Assembly (NCBI GenBank): GCA_030068145.1
Contig: JAPJBO010000972.1
Location: forward strand, 18,773 to 82,772
Direction: 5' to 3'
Length of the DNA stretch: 64,000 nucleotides
From: Diplonema papillatum
Taxonomy: Eukaryota > Euglenozoa > Diplonemea > Diplonemida > Diplonemidae
Shown piece after piece: positions 1 through 10,358 of this stretch; positions within the stretch are counted from its first letter, which is position 1, and every line of letters begins with the position of its first letter. The position numbers were made by a program, and so were the translations under genes. The notes beneath the pieces were generated by a model. That model was given only the letters and a program-made list of their open reading frames with translations. It searched no databases and was not told the DNA's origin.

Positions 1-1
1 T

Positions 2-91
2 CCTCTGACATCTTTGACGAGAGGGAAAGTGGCGGCCATGGAACTGGCGGTACGGCGGTTCCTCACTCGCGATGTGGCAGGTGGAAAGTGA
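2..91 (+). pseudogene. C-terminal tail of a YR-retroelement RT/RNase H polyprotein (partial)
   Basis: A 29-codon open stretch enters from the window edge and ends at TGA (89-91). Its last residues (AVRRFLTRDVAGGK) align well with the end of a second open segment at 61220-61348 (AVGRFLTGGVVGG). That second segment also carries the NPADMPSR box typical of the end of the RNase H region in DIRS-like and related retroelements. I infer that this is the 3' end of an RT/RNase H ORF whose body lies outside the window. The assignment rests on that within-window similarity, because the diagnostic box itself is not in this copy. What follows (92-170) shows nothing recognisable. Confidence 0.45.
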
Positions 92-171
92 CCTTGTCCA
101 GACAAGCTTATTTCCGTGAGTCCCCTGGACGGGTATTTTCATCTTGCCCCTACGCAATGTAAGTGATAGGT

Positions 172-594
172 TTACCCTGGATGGTTTGATTCCTCTTCGT
201 TCTTTCTTGCAATCATGACCAAGAAGTATCCCGCAGACTTTACGTCATACTTCTGTAGTACGTCTTCCTCAAGCCCGAAGAGGTGCTGCAGTTGTCTACG
301 GATGCCGAAGTACCTCCCCCGACCTTGGTCGATCCGTATCTGCTCACCATCCACGTGAACCCACGGTTCCCCACGTTCACGAGAGGCCCCTGGGGTGTCC
401 TGTTCGTTGCCCGACGCCTTTGTGAACGACGGAGCAGCGCGGGGCTTTTTCCTTCGGTTGTTCAAGCCGCTGGTCGTCCTCACCGTGTTGAACCTCGGCT
501 GCAGCATCGCGATGAACGCCATCTCTATCGGCTCCGACACCCTGTCGAACGATCTCCCGTCGGCATAGAACGCACCAGGGATGTCGTAGAGCAC
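172..594 (-). other. Unrecognised 140-codon ORF
   Basis: An open frame encodes a polar, basic polypeptide with no domain I recognise. The opposite strand and a second minus frame are also open here, so coding status is doubtful. It lies between a retroelement tail (1-91) and a 41-bp minisatellite (from 655). It could be untranslated or decayed retroelement sequence. Confidence 0.15.
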
Positions 595-654
595 GAACGA
601 GTACGGCGGGGAGGGGAGGTTCTGCAGGTGACGTTTGAACTGGTCTTGTTTGAC

Positions 655-1040
655 AGTGGTTTTCGGTCAAATTTGGCCCATTACATTGATGTAACAGTGG
701 TTTTCCGTCAGATTCTGCCCATTACATCAATGTAACAGTGGTTTTCGGTCAAATTTGGGTCATTACATTGATGTAACAGTGGTTTTCCGTCAGATTCTGC
801 CCATTACATCAATGTAACAGTGGTTTTCCGTCAAATTTGGGTCACTACATTGATGTAACAGTGGTTTTTCGTCAGATTCTGCCCATTACATCAATGTAAC
901 AGTGGTTTTCCGACAAATTTGGGCCATTACATTGATGTAACAGTGGTTTTCCGCCAGATTTGGCCCATTACATTGATGTAACAGCGGTTTTCGGTCAGAT
1001 TTGGGCCATTACATTGATGCAACAGTGGGTTTCCGTCGGA
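655..1040. repeat. 41-bp minisatellite, about nine units
   Basis: AGTGGTTTTC or close variants recur at 655, 696, 737, 778, 819, 860, 901, 942, 983 (AGCGG) and 1024, an exact 41-bp spacing. Each unit contains a small palindrome, TTACATTGATGTAA or TTACATCAATGTAA. Two unit types (AAATTTGGG and AGATTCTGCC versions) alternate through the first half, which suggests a higher-order 82-bp unit. The array decays into a G-rich stretch at about 1080-1100. Confidence 0.9.
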
Positions 1041-1169
1041 AAATCTTCATGCAGTTTTGGGGAAAAAATATTCCCACCAGAGGGGGGGGGCGGGGGGGAC
1101 CCACCCACCAAGATTTTGGCGAAAGTAGTGGGCAGTTGGCCCGCCCGGGTAATAATCCGCTGTCCCTTA

Positions 1170-1591
1170 GCTTCACCAGAACTTAGCATCGCCCGAACTT
1201 TGCCTTCACCAGAACTTAGCTTCACCCGAACTTGCTGCTGACTTAGCTTCGCCGAACTTAGCTTCACCGGAACTAGCTTCACCCGAACTTTGCTTTGACT
1301 TAGCTTCACCCGAACTTTGCTTTGCTTTCACCAGAACTTAGCTTCACTTGAACTTTGCTTTGACTTAGCTTCGCCGAACTTTGCTCCACCCGAACTTTGC
1401 TTCGCCAGAGCTTAGCTTGACCAGAGCTTTGCTTGACCAGAACTTTGCATCGCCCGAACTTGCTTCGCCAGAACTTCGCTTTGCCCGAACTTTGCTTTCG
1501 CCCGAGCTTTGCTTTGCTTCGCCCGAACTTTACTGTTTCCCGACTTTAACTCCTGCCTCTAGTCTCGCTGCGCGCCGGTCTTTACCGGCGC
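1170..1591 (+). repeat. SINE-like repeat 3' part: CGAACTT array plus terminal hairpin
   Basis: A degenerate array of short units of the form GCTTCRCCCGAACTTWGC runs from about 1170 to 1545. It is followed by a conserved closing block, CTTTAACTCCTGCCTCTAG, and a hairpin at 1572-1591 (GCGCCGGT, loop CTTT, ACCGGCGC). The same array, block and hairpin recur at 34060-34332 (plus strand) and 40632-41030 (minus strand). The tRNA-like head seen in other copies is not recognisable here, so this is a truncated copy. Confidence 0.75.
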
Positions 1592-1637
1592 AAATGTACT
1601 CTTGTACCAACTCAAGCTACATAATAGTGTGCCGAGT

Positions 1638-1663
1638 GTGCCGCTGTGCCGGCACAGCGGCAC
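1638..1663. repeat. Perfect 26-bp palindrome
   Basis: GTGCCGCTGTGCC is followed at once by its exact reverse complement. It sits in a GTGCC/GGCAC-rich stretch (1628-1710) just before the first actin repeat unit. No gene overlaps it. Confidence 0.85.
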
Positions 1664-2062
1664 GCGGCACACTGTGCCGAGAGCGTGCCGCGTGCCGGAA
1701 CAGGGCCCACACTGCCACTTGTAACCAGCATGCCGCAACCCGCATTGCACACACGCGTTATTCTCTCGTACTAATTACCAACGCAGACAGGAAGGTCAAT
1801 GAACGCAAAGGTGAACGGACCCAGCGGCAGCAGGCAAGACGTAATACGAAAACGAATGGGTTTAGGTCTCCAAGGATCAAAAGAAGAATGCCGGGGTTGT
1901 GCTCAGAAGCACTTCTTGTGAATTACCAACGCAGATACGAAACACTGTGAACCCAAAGGTGCACGGACCCGGATCGGGCAGCAGGAAGGACATAATACAG
2001 CAGGCAAGACAGAATGCTAAAACGAATGGGTTCAGGTTTCTAGATTGCCGGGATTGTTGGGC

Positions 2063-3302
2063 TCAGAAGCACTTCTTGTGAACAATCCCGGGGCCACTTT
2101 CGTCATACTCTTCCTTCTTAACCCACATAGTCCCGAATGTTGACAGGGACGACAGGATGGAACCCCCAATCCATACAGAGTACTTTCTTTCAGGCGGTGC
2201 GACGACCTTGATCTTCATGCTGTTTGGTGCAAGGTTGGTTACCTCCTTGGTCAGCCTGTCGGCGAGGCCCTCGTACATTGTTGTCCCTCCTGACAAAACG
2301 ATGTTTCCGTACAAGTCTTTGCGGACGTCGATGTCGCACTTCATGATGCTGTTGTAGACAGTCTCGTGAATCCCGTTGGCTTCCAAACCAATGAAGACAG
2401 GTTTGAACAGTGCCTCGGGGCAGCGGAACCTCTCAGATCCAACCGTGATCACCTGCCCATCAGGAAGCTCGTAGTCCTTCTCCAGAGAGGAGCTTGACGC
2501 AGCAAGCGACATTTCTTCGTCAAAGTCGAGTGCAACGTATGCCAGCTTCTCCTTGATGTCACGAACAATCTCTCGCTCCGCAGAGGTTACAAAGCTGTTT
2601 CCACGCTCGGTCAAAAGCTTGATCATCCAGTCAGTCATGTCTCGTCCCTGTGTATTGGTAGCTCATTGCTTTCATCGGCGGTCTATCGCAGCAGTTCCTC
2701 CTGAGAATACTTCCTGTTCGTTGTCAGCAATGTGTGTAGAAGTGCAGGGTTCATACCGCCATGTCGATTCTGAGCACAGCATGCGGAAGCGAGTAGCCTT
2801 CGTAAATTGGCACGGTGTGAGTGACACCGTCCCCAGAGTCGAGCACAATACCAGTTGTGCGGCCGCTAGAATAGAGAGACAGAACCGCCTGAATACCAAC
2901 GTACATTGCCGGCGAGTTGAATGTCTCGAACATGATCTGCGTCATCTTCTCCCTGTTCGCCTTCGGGTTCATGGGCGCCTCGGTCAGGAGCACAGGGTGG
3001 TCCTCAGGCGCGACGCGCAACTCGTTGAAGAATGTGTGGTGCCAGATCTTCTCCATGTCGTCCCAGTTTGTGATGATCCCGTGCTCAATGGGGTACTTGA
3101 TGAGGAGAATCCCTCTTTTTGACTGGGCGTCGTCGCCGATGTACGCCTCTTTCTTTGCTGTCCCCATCATAGCCGCTGCCGTCTTCGGCCTTCCGACAAT
3201 GCTCGGAAACACGGACCTCGGGGCGTCGTCACCGGCGAATCCGGCTTTCACCATCCCGGAACCGTTGTCGCAGACAATTGCATTCGCATCTTCGTCGGCC
3301 AT
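2063..3302 (-). CDS. Actin, copy 1 (two exons)
   Basis: Conventional actin, the ATP-binding subunit of microfilaments. Exon 1 is 3302-2757 (182 codons) and exon 2 is 2647-2063. The 109-bp intron (2648-2756) has GT-AG ends and joins ...IDMA to GRDMTDW. The product is 376 residues, the normal length. Visible family features are the phosphate loop [18 protein letters not shown] near residues 12-29, KYPIEHG (the methyl-histidine site), [33 protein letters not shown] and the terminal KCF. The DNase-I loop is unusual ([15 protein letters not shown]), without the normal HPGIMVGM. I chose the MADED start because it matches actin N-termini; the frame stays open for 37 more codons upstream, but with no actin similarity. 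This copy differs from the others by an 11-bp insertion next to the stop codon. Confidence 0.96.
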
Positions 3303-3714
3303 TGTTTGGGGGGATATGCAAGTTGTGGGTCTTCTGCCAGGTTTAGTAGCATTCCAAGCGCTCGTGCTCGTTGGACGTTTTCTTGTGGGCCGATAAACCC
3401 CTCTGGATTGCACACACGCGTTATTCTCTCGTACTAATTACCAACGCAGACAGGAAGGTCTATGAACGCAAAGGTGAACGGACCCAGCGGCAGCAGGCAA
3501 GACGTAATACGAAAACGAATGGGTTTAGGTCTCCAAGGATCAAAAGAAGAATGCCGGGGTTGTGCTCAGAAGCACTTCTTGTGAATTACCAACGCAGATA
3601 CGAAACACTGTGAACCCAAAGGTGCACGGACCCGGATCGGGCAGCAGGAAGGACATAATGCAGCAGGCAAGACAGAATGCTAAAACGAATGGGTTCAGGT
3701 TTCTAGATTGCCGC

Positions 3715-4954
3715 TCAGAAGCACTTCTTGTGAACAATCCCGGGGCCACTTTCGTCATACTCTTCCTTCTTAACCCACATAGTCCCGAATGTTGACAGGG
3801 ACGACAGGATGGAACCCCCAATCCATACAGAGTACTTTCTTTCAGGCGGTGCGACGACCTTGATCTTCATGCTGTTTGGTGCAAGGTTGGTTACCTCCTT
3901 GGTCAGCCTGTCGGCGAGGCCCTCGTACATTGTTGTCCCTCCTGACAAAACGATGTTTCCGTACAAGTCTTTGCGGACGTCGATGTCGCACTTCATGATG
4001 CTGTTGTAGACAGTCTCGTGAATCCCGTTGGCTTCCAAACCAATGAAGACAGGTTTGAACAGTGCCTCGGGGCAGCGGAACCTCTCAGATCCAACCGTGA
4101 TCACCTGCCCATCAGGAAGCTCGTAGTCCTTCTCCAGAGAGGAGCTTGACGCAGCAAGCGACATTTCTTCGTCAAAGTCGAGTGCAACGTATGCCAGCTT
4201 CTCCTTGATGTCACGAACAATCTCTCGCTCCGCAGAGGTTACAAAGCTGTTTCCACGCTCGGTCAAAAGCTTGATCATCCAGTCAGTCATGTCTCGTCCC
4301 TGTGTATTGGTAGCTCATTGCTTTCATCGGCGGTCTATCGCAGCAGTTCCTCCTGAGAATACTTCCTGTTCGTTGTCAGCAATGTGTGTAGAAGTGCAGG
4401 GTTCATACCGCCATGTCGATTCTGAGCACAGCATGCGGAAGCGAGTAGCCTTCGTAAATTGGCACGGTGTGAGTGACACCGTCCCCAGAGTCGAGCACAA
4501 TACCAGTTGTGCGGCCGCTAGAATAGAGAGACAGAACCGCCTGAATACCAACGTACATTGCCGGCGAGTTGAATGTCTCGAACATGATCTGCGTCATCTT
4601 CTCCCTGTTCGCCTTCGGGTTCATGGGCGCCTCGGTCAGGAGCACAGGGTGGTCCTCAGGCGCGACGCGCAACTCGTTGAAGAATGTGTGGTGCCAGATC
4701 TTCTCCATGTCGTCCCAGTTTGTGATGATCCCGTGCTCAATGGGGTACTTGATGAGGAGAATCCCTCTTTTTGACTGGGCGTCGTCGCCGATGTACGCCT
4801 CTTTCTTTGCTGTCCCCATCATAGCCGCTGCCGTCTTCGGCCTTCCGACAATGCTCGGAAACACGGACCTCGGGGCGTCGTCACCGGCGAATCCGGCTTT
4901 CACCATCCCGGAACCGTTGTCGCAGACAATTGCATTCGCATCTTCGTCGGCCAT
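3715..4954 (-). CDS. Actin, copy 2 (two exons)
   Basis: Exon 1 is 4954-4409, the intron 4300-4408 and exon 2 4299-3715. The predicted 376-residue protein is identical to copy 1, including the altered D-loop and the KCF end. The gene sits exactly 1652 bp from copy 3. The ATG lies about 105 bp from the boundary with the next unit, so the promoter must be within that short spacer or within the 3' sequence of the upstream copy. The spacer on the sense strand contains GGTTTATCGG about 95 bp before the ATG and is otherwise featureless. No disabling changes are visible. Confidence 0.96.
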
Positions 4955-5366
4955 TGTTTGGGGGGATATGCAAGTTGTGGGTCTTCTGCCAGGTTTAGTA
5001 GCATTCCAAGCGCTCGTGCTCGTTGGACGTTTTCTTGTGGGCCGATAAACCCCTCTGGATTGCACACACGCGTTATTCTCTCGTACTAATTACCAACGCA
5101 GACAGGAAGGTCTATGAACGCAAAGGTGAACGGACCCAGCGGCAGCAGGCAAGACGTAATACGAAAACGAATGGGTTTAGGTCTCCAAGGATCAAAAGAA
5201 GAATGCCGGGGTTGTGCTCAGAAGCACTTCTTGTGAATTACCAACGCAGATACGAAACACTGTGAACCCAAAGGTGCACGGACCCGGATCGGGCAGCAGG
5301 AAGGACATAATGCAGCAGGCAAGACAGAATGCTAAAACGAATGGGTTCAGGTTTCTAGATTGCCGC

Positions 5367-6606
5367 TCAGAAGCACTTCTTGTGAACAATCCCGGGGCCA
5401 CTTTCGTCATACTCTTCCTTCTTAACCCACATAGTCCCGAATGTTGACAGGGACGACAGGATGGAACCCCCAATCCATACAGAGTACTTTCTTTCAGGCG
5501 GTGCGACGACCTTGATCTTCATGCTGTTTGGTGCAAGGTTGGTTACCTCCTTGGTCAGCCTGTCGGCGAGGCCCTCGTACATTGTTGTCCCTCCTGACAA
5601 AACGATGTTTCCGTACAAGTCTTTGCGGACGTCGATGTCGCACTTCATGATGCTGTTGTAGACAGTCTCGTGAATCCCGTTGGCTTCCAAACCAATGAAG
5701 ACAGGTTTGAACAGTGCCTCGGGGCAGCGGAACCTCTCAGATCCAACCGTGATCACCTGCCCATCAGGAAGCTCGTAGTCCTTCTCCAGAGAGGAGCTTG
5801 ACGCAGCAAGCGACATTTCTTCGTCAAAGTCGAGTGCAACGTATGCCAGCTTCTCCTTGATGTCACGAACAATCTCTCGCTCCGCAGAGGTTACAAAGCT
5901 GTTTCCACGCTCGGTCAAAAGCTTGATCATCCAGTCAGTCATGTCTCGTCCCTGTGTATTGGTAGCTCATTGCTTTCATCGGCGGTCTATCGCAGCAGTT
6001 CCTCCTGAGAATACTTCCTGTTCGTTGTCAGCAATGTGTGTAGAAGTGCAGGGTTCATACCGCCATGTCGATTCTGAGCACAGCATGCGGAAGCGAGTAG
6101 CCTTCGTAAATTGGCACGGTGTGAGTGACACCGTCCCCAGAGTCGAGCACAATACCAGTTGTGCGGCCGCTAGAATAGAGAGACAGAACCGCCTGAATAC
6201 CAACGTACATTGCCGGCGAGTTGAATGTCTCGAACATGATCTGCGTCATCTTCTCCCTGTTCGCCTTCGGGTTCATGGGCGCCTCGGTCAGGAGCACAGG
6301 GTGGTCCTCAGGCGCGACGCGCAACTCGTTGAAGAATGTGTGGTGCCAGATCTTCTCCATGTCGTCCCAGTTTGTGATGATCCCGTGCTCAATGGGGTAC
6401 TTGATGAGGAGAATCCCTCTTTTTGACTGGGCGTCGTCGCCGATGTACGCCTCTTTCTTTGCTGTCCCCATCATAGCCGCTGCCGTCTTCGGCCTTCCGA
6501 CAATGCTCGGAAACACGGACCTCGGGGCGTCGTCACCGGCGAATCCGGCTTTCACCATCCCGGAACCGTTGTCGCAGACAATTGCATTCGCATCTTCGTC
6601 GGCCAT
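5367..6606 (-). CDS. Actin, copy 3 (two exons)
   Basis: Exon 1 is 6606-6061, the intron 5952-6060 and exon 2 5951-5367. The coding sequence and intron appear identical to copy 2, and the encoded protein is the same 376-residue actin. Identity in the intron and spacer as well as the exons points to very recent amplification or ongoing homogenisation rather than selection on the protein. An error in assembly of a tandem array cannot be excluded from sequence alone. Confidence 0.96.
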
Positions 6607-7018
6607 TGTTTGGGGGGATATGCAAGTTGTGGGTCTTCTGCCAGGTTTAGTAGCATTCCAAGCGCTCGTGCTCGTTGGACGTTTTCTTGTGGGCCGATAA
6701 ACCCCTCTGGATTGCACACACGCGTTATTCTCTCGTACTAATTACCAACGCAGACAGGAAGGTCTATGAACGCAAAGGTGAACGGACCCAGCGGCAGCAG
6801 GCAAGACGTAATACGAAAACGAATGGGTTTAGGTCTCCAAGGATCAAAAGAAGAATGCCGGGGTTGTGCTCAGAAGCACTTCTTGTGAATTACCAACGCA
6901 GATACGAAACACTGTGAACCCAAAGGTGCACGGACCCGGATCGGGCAGCAGGAAGGACATAATGCAGCAGGCAAGACAGAATGCTAAAACGAATGGGTTC
7001 AGGTTTCTAGATTGCCGC

Positions 7019-8258
7019 TCAGAAGCACTTCTTGTGAACAATCCCGGGGCCACTTTCGTCATACTCTTCCTTCTTAACCCACATAGTCCCGAATGTTGAC
7101 AGGGACGACAGGATGGAACCCCCAATCCATACAGAGTACTTTCTTTCAGGCGGTGCGACGACCTTGATCTTCATGCTGTTTGGTGCAAGGTTGGTTACCT
7201 CCTTGGTCAGCCTGTCGGCGAGGCCCTCGTACATTGTTGTCCCTCCTGACAAAACGATGTTTCCGTACAAGTCTTTGCGGACGTCGATGTCGCACTTCAT
7301 GATGCTGTTGTAGACAGTCTCGTGAATCCCGTTGGCTTCCAAACCAATGAAGACAGGTTTGAACAGTGCCTCGGGGCAGCGGAACCTCTCAGATCCAACC
7401 GTGATCACCTGCCCATCAGGAAGCTCGTAGTCCTTCTCCAGAGAGGAGCTTGACGCAGCAAGCGACATTTCTTCGTCAAAGTCGAGTGCAACGTATGCCA
7501 GCTTCTCCTTGATGTCACGAACAATCTCTCGCTCCGCAGAGGTTACAAAGCTGTTTCCACGCTCGGTCAAAAGCTTGATCATCCAGTCAGTCATGTCTCG
7601 TCCCTGTGTATTGGTAGCTCATTGCTTTCATCGGCGGTCTATCGCAGCAGTTCCTCCTGAGAATACTTCCTGTTCGTTGTCAGCAATGTGTGTAGAAGTG
7701 CAGGGTTCATACCGCCATGTCGATTCTGAGCACAGCATGCGGAAGCGAGTAGCCTTCGTAAATTGGCACGGTGTGAGTGACACCGTCCCCAGAGTCGAGC
7801 ACAATACCAGTTGTGCGGCCGCTAGAATAGAGAGACAGAACCGCCTGAATACCAACGTACATTGCCGGCGAGTTGAATGTCTCGAACATGATCTGCGTCA
7901 TCTTCTCCCTGTTCGCCTTCGGGTTCATGGGCGCCTCGGTCAGGAGCACAGGGTGGTCCTCAGGCGCGACGCGCAACTCGTTGAAGAATGTGTGGTGCCA
8001 GATCTTCTCCATGTCGTCCCAGTTTGTGATGATCCCGTGCTCAATGGGGTACTTGATGAGAAGAATCCCTCTTTTTGACTGGGCGTCGTCGCCGATGTAC
8101 GCCTCTTTCTTTGCTGTCCCCATCATAGCCGCTGCCGTCTTCGGCCTTCCGACAATGCTCGGAAACACGGACCTCGGGGCGTCGTCACCGGCGAATCCGG
8201 CTTTCACCATCCCGGAACCGTTGTCGCAGACAATTGCATTCGCATCTTCGTCGGCCAT
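7019..8258 (-). CDS. Actin, copy 4 (two exons), array-proximal copy
   Basis: Exon 1 is 8258-7713, the intron 7604-7712 and exon 2 7603-7019. The protein is identical to the other copies; one silent third-position change is visible in exon 1 (about 8061). This copy is first in the direction of transcription. Its upstream region is unlike the others from about 8307: it has GTTCATCCTC inserted and a different boundary (GAATTGCACACGGGCG). It may therefore retain the ancestral single-copy promoter while copies 1-3 use the spacer promoter. Confidence 0.96.
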
Positions 8259-8390
8259 TGTTTGGGGGGATATGCAAGTTGTGGGTCTTCTGCCAGGTTT
8301 AGTAGCGTTCATCCTCATTCCAAGCGCTCGTGCTCGTTGGACGTTTTCTTGTGGGCAGATAAACCCCTCTGAATTGCACACGGGCGTTAT

Positions 8391-8749
8391 TCTCTGAACA
8401 ACGTACTACCCTAAAAGGAAAAATAATGGATAAGGATTGCTGGCTTTCCATCAGTTTTACCATCCATAATTGTGTGGGTGGTGGGGAGGCCTATGTACAC
8501 TTAGGAGAAAAAGGTGAATGTCAGCCACCTCCAAAGCACCTCAGAAATGTGCCCTCGGAGGCCAATTCGACCTTCCAGCATCCCTATGTAGCAGCTCAAC
8601 TCAGAAGACTTCTGGTACGGCTCAAGAAGCTTCACTTTGACATGCCACTTCCTACAGCAACAGGAAGCTGTACCACCTTTTTGTCAACTCTTGCCGGCAT
8701 TGACCAACATTGGATGGTCGGGATGATCCATGTTTTCTCGTTCATCGTT
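8391..8749. other. No recognisable gene
   Basis: A plus-strand open frame of 108 codons (8426-8752) covers most of this stretch, but its product resembles nothing I know and shows no domain or compositional signature. I treat it as intergenic sequence between the actin array and the RT remnant that follows. Confidence 0.3.
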
Positions 8750-9435
8750 TAGGGCCGCCGTGAGGAGCTACGTAGATCTTCTTCCTCGGTTGTGAAGATG
8801 GTGTCTGCTTTTTTCGGTGGCTTGGAGAAGGGTTCCTTCGACTGCTTGAAGAATCTCACAGCAGTTGCATCGGTGAGTCGTCGGTTACAACGGATCGCGC
8901 TTCCACTGCTTAATGACAGAAGACCGCGCTCGTGACGGAGATGGGCCGTAGGTCCATTGGTCCGGAGCCGCCCTCGCCCTTTGGGCGAGACCAGGGCCCT
9001 CATGAGCGACTCCGGCCACTTGCCCGTCTTCTCGACCACTGCAAAAAGTTCCGCGAACCGCCACAACGCCTCGTCGGGGAGAGCCGCCAGTTCGCGCACC
9101 CGCCAGCCCTCCGCGCCCGGAGCGGTGCATTGTTCCGCAGGTCGGCCGCCGTTATCGCGTTCAGCTCCACCGCGTTCGCCCTCGGGATGTGGGCCCGAAA
9201 GTCCTTTTCAAACGCCTCCCACTTGGGCGCCGGTGTCTCCTTCCTGCCGTGCCGCTCCCCAGGCGGGTGGCCCTCCCAGGGGCTCGTCCATCTCCTTCGC
9301 GCCCCAGGTCGCGGAACCGTCTGCTCCCGCGAGGTGCTCCACCTGTCTCCGGTCCGCCTGCTTGCCGTCCCACGCGAAGATTCTCCCGGGTGCAACCTTC
9401 CAGCGGTCTTCTACGACAAAGGCGTCCCGCCGATG
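8750..9435 (-). pseudogene. Reverse transcriptase fragment (finger region), frameshifted
   Basis: Read on the minus strand in two frames, this encodes KWEAFEKDFRAHIPRANAV (about 9225 downward) and then, after a frameshift near 9090, LAALPDEALWRFAELF followed by GKWPESLMRALVS. The pattern LP-x-EAL...GxWPxSLxxALV followed by a PKG-like turn is the RT finger segment just before the RPI motif in many protist non-LTR elements. Frameshifts, the loss of all catalytic motifs and an abrupt end make it a fragment. Family assignment rests on motif recognition only. Confidence 0.5.
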
Positions 9436-9437
9436 AA

Positions 9438-9468
9438 ATTGCTTTCATCGGCGGTCTATCGCAGCAGT
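9438..9468 (+). repeat. 31-bp exact match to the actin intron
   Basis: The 31 bases from ATTGCTTTCATCGG to GCAGCAGT are identical to 2665-2695 inside the actin intron (and to the same place in every actin copy). The flanks do not match. The sequence lies exactly at the join between the minus-strand RT fragment and the next open frame, and it also forms a hairpin with its left flank (CCGATGAAA at 9430-9438 against TTTCATCGG). Confidence 0.85.
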
Positions 9469-9469
9469 A

Positions 9470-10178
9470 TTAGTGGTGCGAGCAGCCGGAGCCCCGCCGG
9501 CCACGGAGTTCAAGCTGCGCGAGGGTGGGACGTGCACCATCAGGCCGTCACCACCACCCATCAGCCGAGTCCCAGACCCCACCGCAAGGAACAAGCGGGA
9601 GAAGTACACCAAGAAAGAGTTCTTGGACTTCTGCGGGCGAGAGGAAGGGGTACGCATGTGGGAGAGAGGGCGAGTGGCGGGAAAAGAAAGGAGAGAGAAC
9701 AACGGCCGCACCCATCAGGGCGAATACAACGTGGGTAGACGGGAACCAGACGCCCGCGTCAGCTTCGGCGCCGGCGTCAGTCGCAGCGGCACGGGCAGCA
9801 CCAGAAGCAAAGGTTCCAGCACCCGGACAGGCATGCGTCGGCGACACAGCTAGCTCACTTGAAGAAGGAACTTGCCGAGATGGAGCGACGCCTGACCGAA
9901 AGAGTGGACCGCCGACTGGAAGAGGCGGTCCCCCTGGAAGAGGCACCCCTCTAGCCGGCGGGAGCGAGGTCGGGCTGACGTCCTATGCAAAAGCGACTCT
10001 GCGGCTTGCAGCAGCCCGCGCAAATCCCACCTCATCGTCCTCACCGTCGTCCTCGCCAGTTAATCCGCCTAGGGCTTTCGCCGACATCGACGAACTCGAG
10101 CTGCAATCCCTGGTTCGCAGCCTTGTTAAAGAAGCAACCTCGTCCACTGCCCGAACAGCCCCCCACGCAAGACGATGA
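9470..10178 (+). pseudogene. Possible retroelement Gag-like ORF remnant
   Basis: Two overlapping frames (9473-9853 and 9525-10178) encode polar, Pro/Arg-rich sequence containing YTKKEFLDFCGREEGVRMWE. Short segments of this type (aromatic-T-x-x-EF...YG...W) occur in Gag-like ORFs of protist retroelements. The next frame has a long Ser/Pro stretch and a short acidic helix. There are no zinc knuckles or other decisive motifs, so this is a tentative call; it could equally be non-coding. Confidence 0.25.
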
Positions 10179-10358
10179 CTTCTCCATCCCCAACCCCGCT
10201 AGAATAAGACAGAACCGTATATGCCTGCACCAGCTGAATAATTATTCAGTACGGGCAGGATCTCCTGCCGGGCCCCCCGGGGATCCCGGGGGCCTATGTT
10301 TTTGAGACGTATCGAGGGCGTCCTGTTGGAGATAGGGCTCGAGATGGGGGGACGCTAG

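Larger units (their letters stand above)
1744..8390. repeat. Tandem array of four actin gene units
   Basis: Four head-to-tail units begin at about 1744, 3407, 5059 and 6711. Units 2 and 3 are exactly 1652 bp. Unit 1 is 11 bp longer because of an extra GGATTGTTGGG just 3' of the coding region (about 2049-2059). Unit 4 is 1652-spaced through the gene but has a different upstream end from about 8307. Each unit carries one complete two-exon minus-strand actin gene, about 100 bp of upstream sequence and about 310 bp of 3' sequence. Across the units I see almost no base differences; one silent change is at about 8061 in unit 4. The 3' sequence contains an internal diverged duplication of about 160 bp, including a second copy of the last actin codons (GCTCAGAAGCACTTC at 1901 and 2061 in unit 1). 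Confidence 0.95.

Noticed and set aside
1572-1591. Helitron 3' end (hairpin near terminus)
   Set aside because: The hairpin is followed by AAATGTACT and not CTRR, no TC start is evident, and the same hairpin closes SINE-like copies with tRNA heads.
2157-3396. Long open frames on the plus strand opposite the actin exons (repeated in every unit)
   Set aside because: They are antisense to conserved actin codons, have no family resemblance, and their openness follows from actin codon usage.
8426-8752. 108-codon plus-strand gene after the actin array
   Set aside because: No motif, no repeat elsewhere, and composition like neighbouring noncoding DNA.
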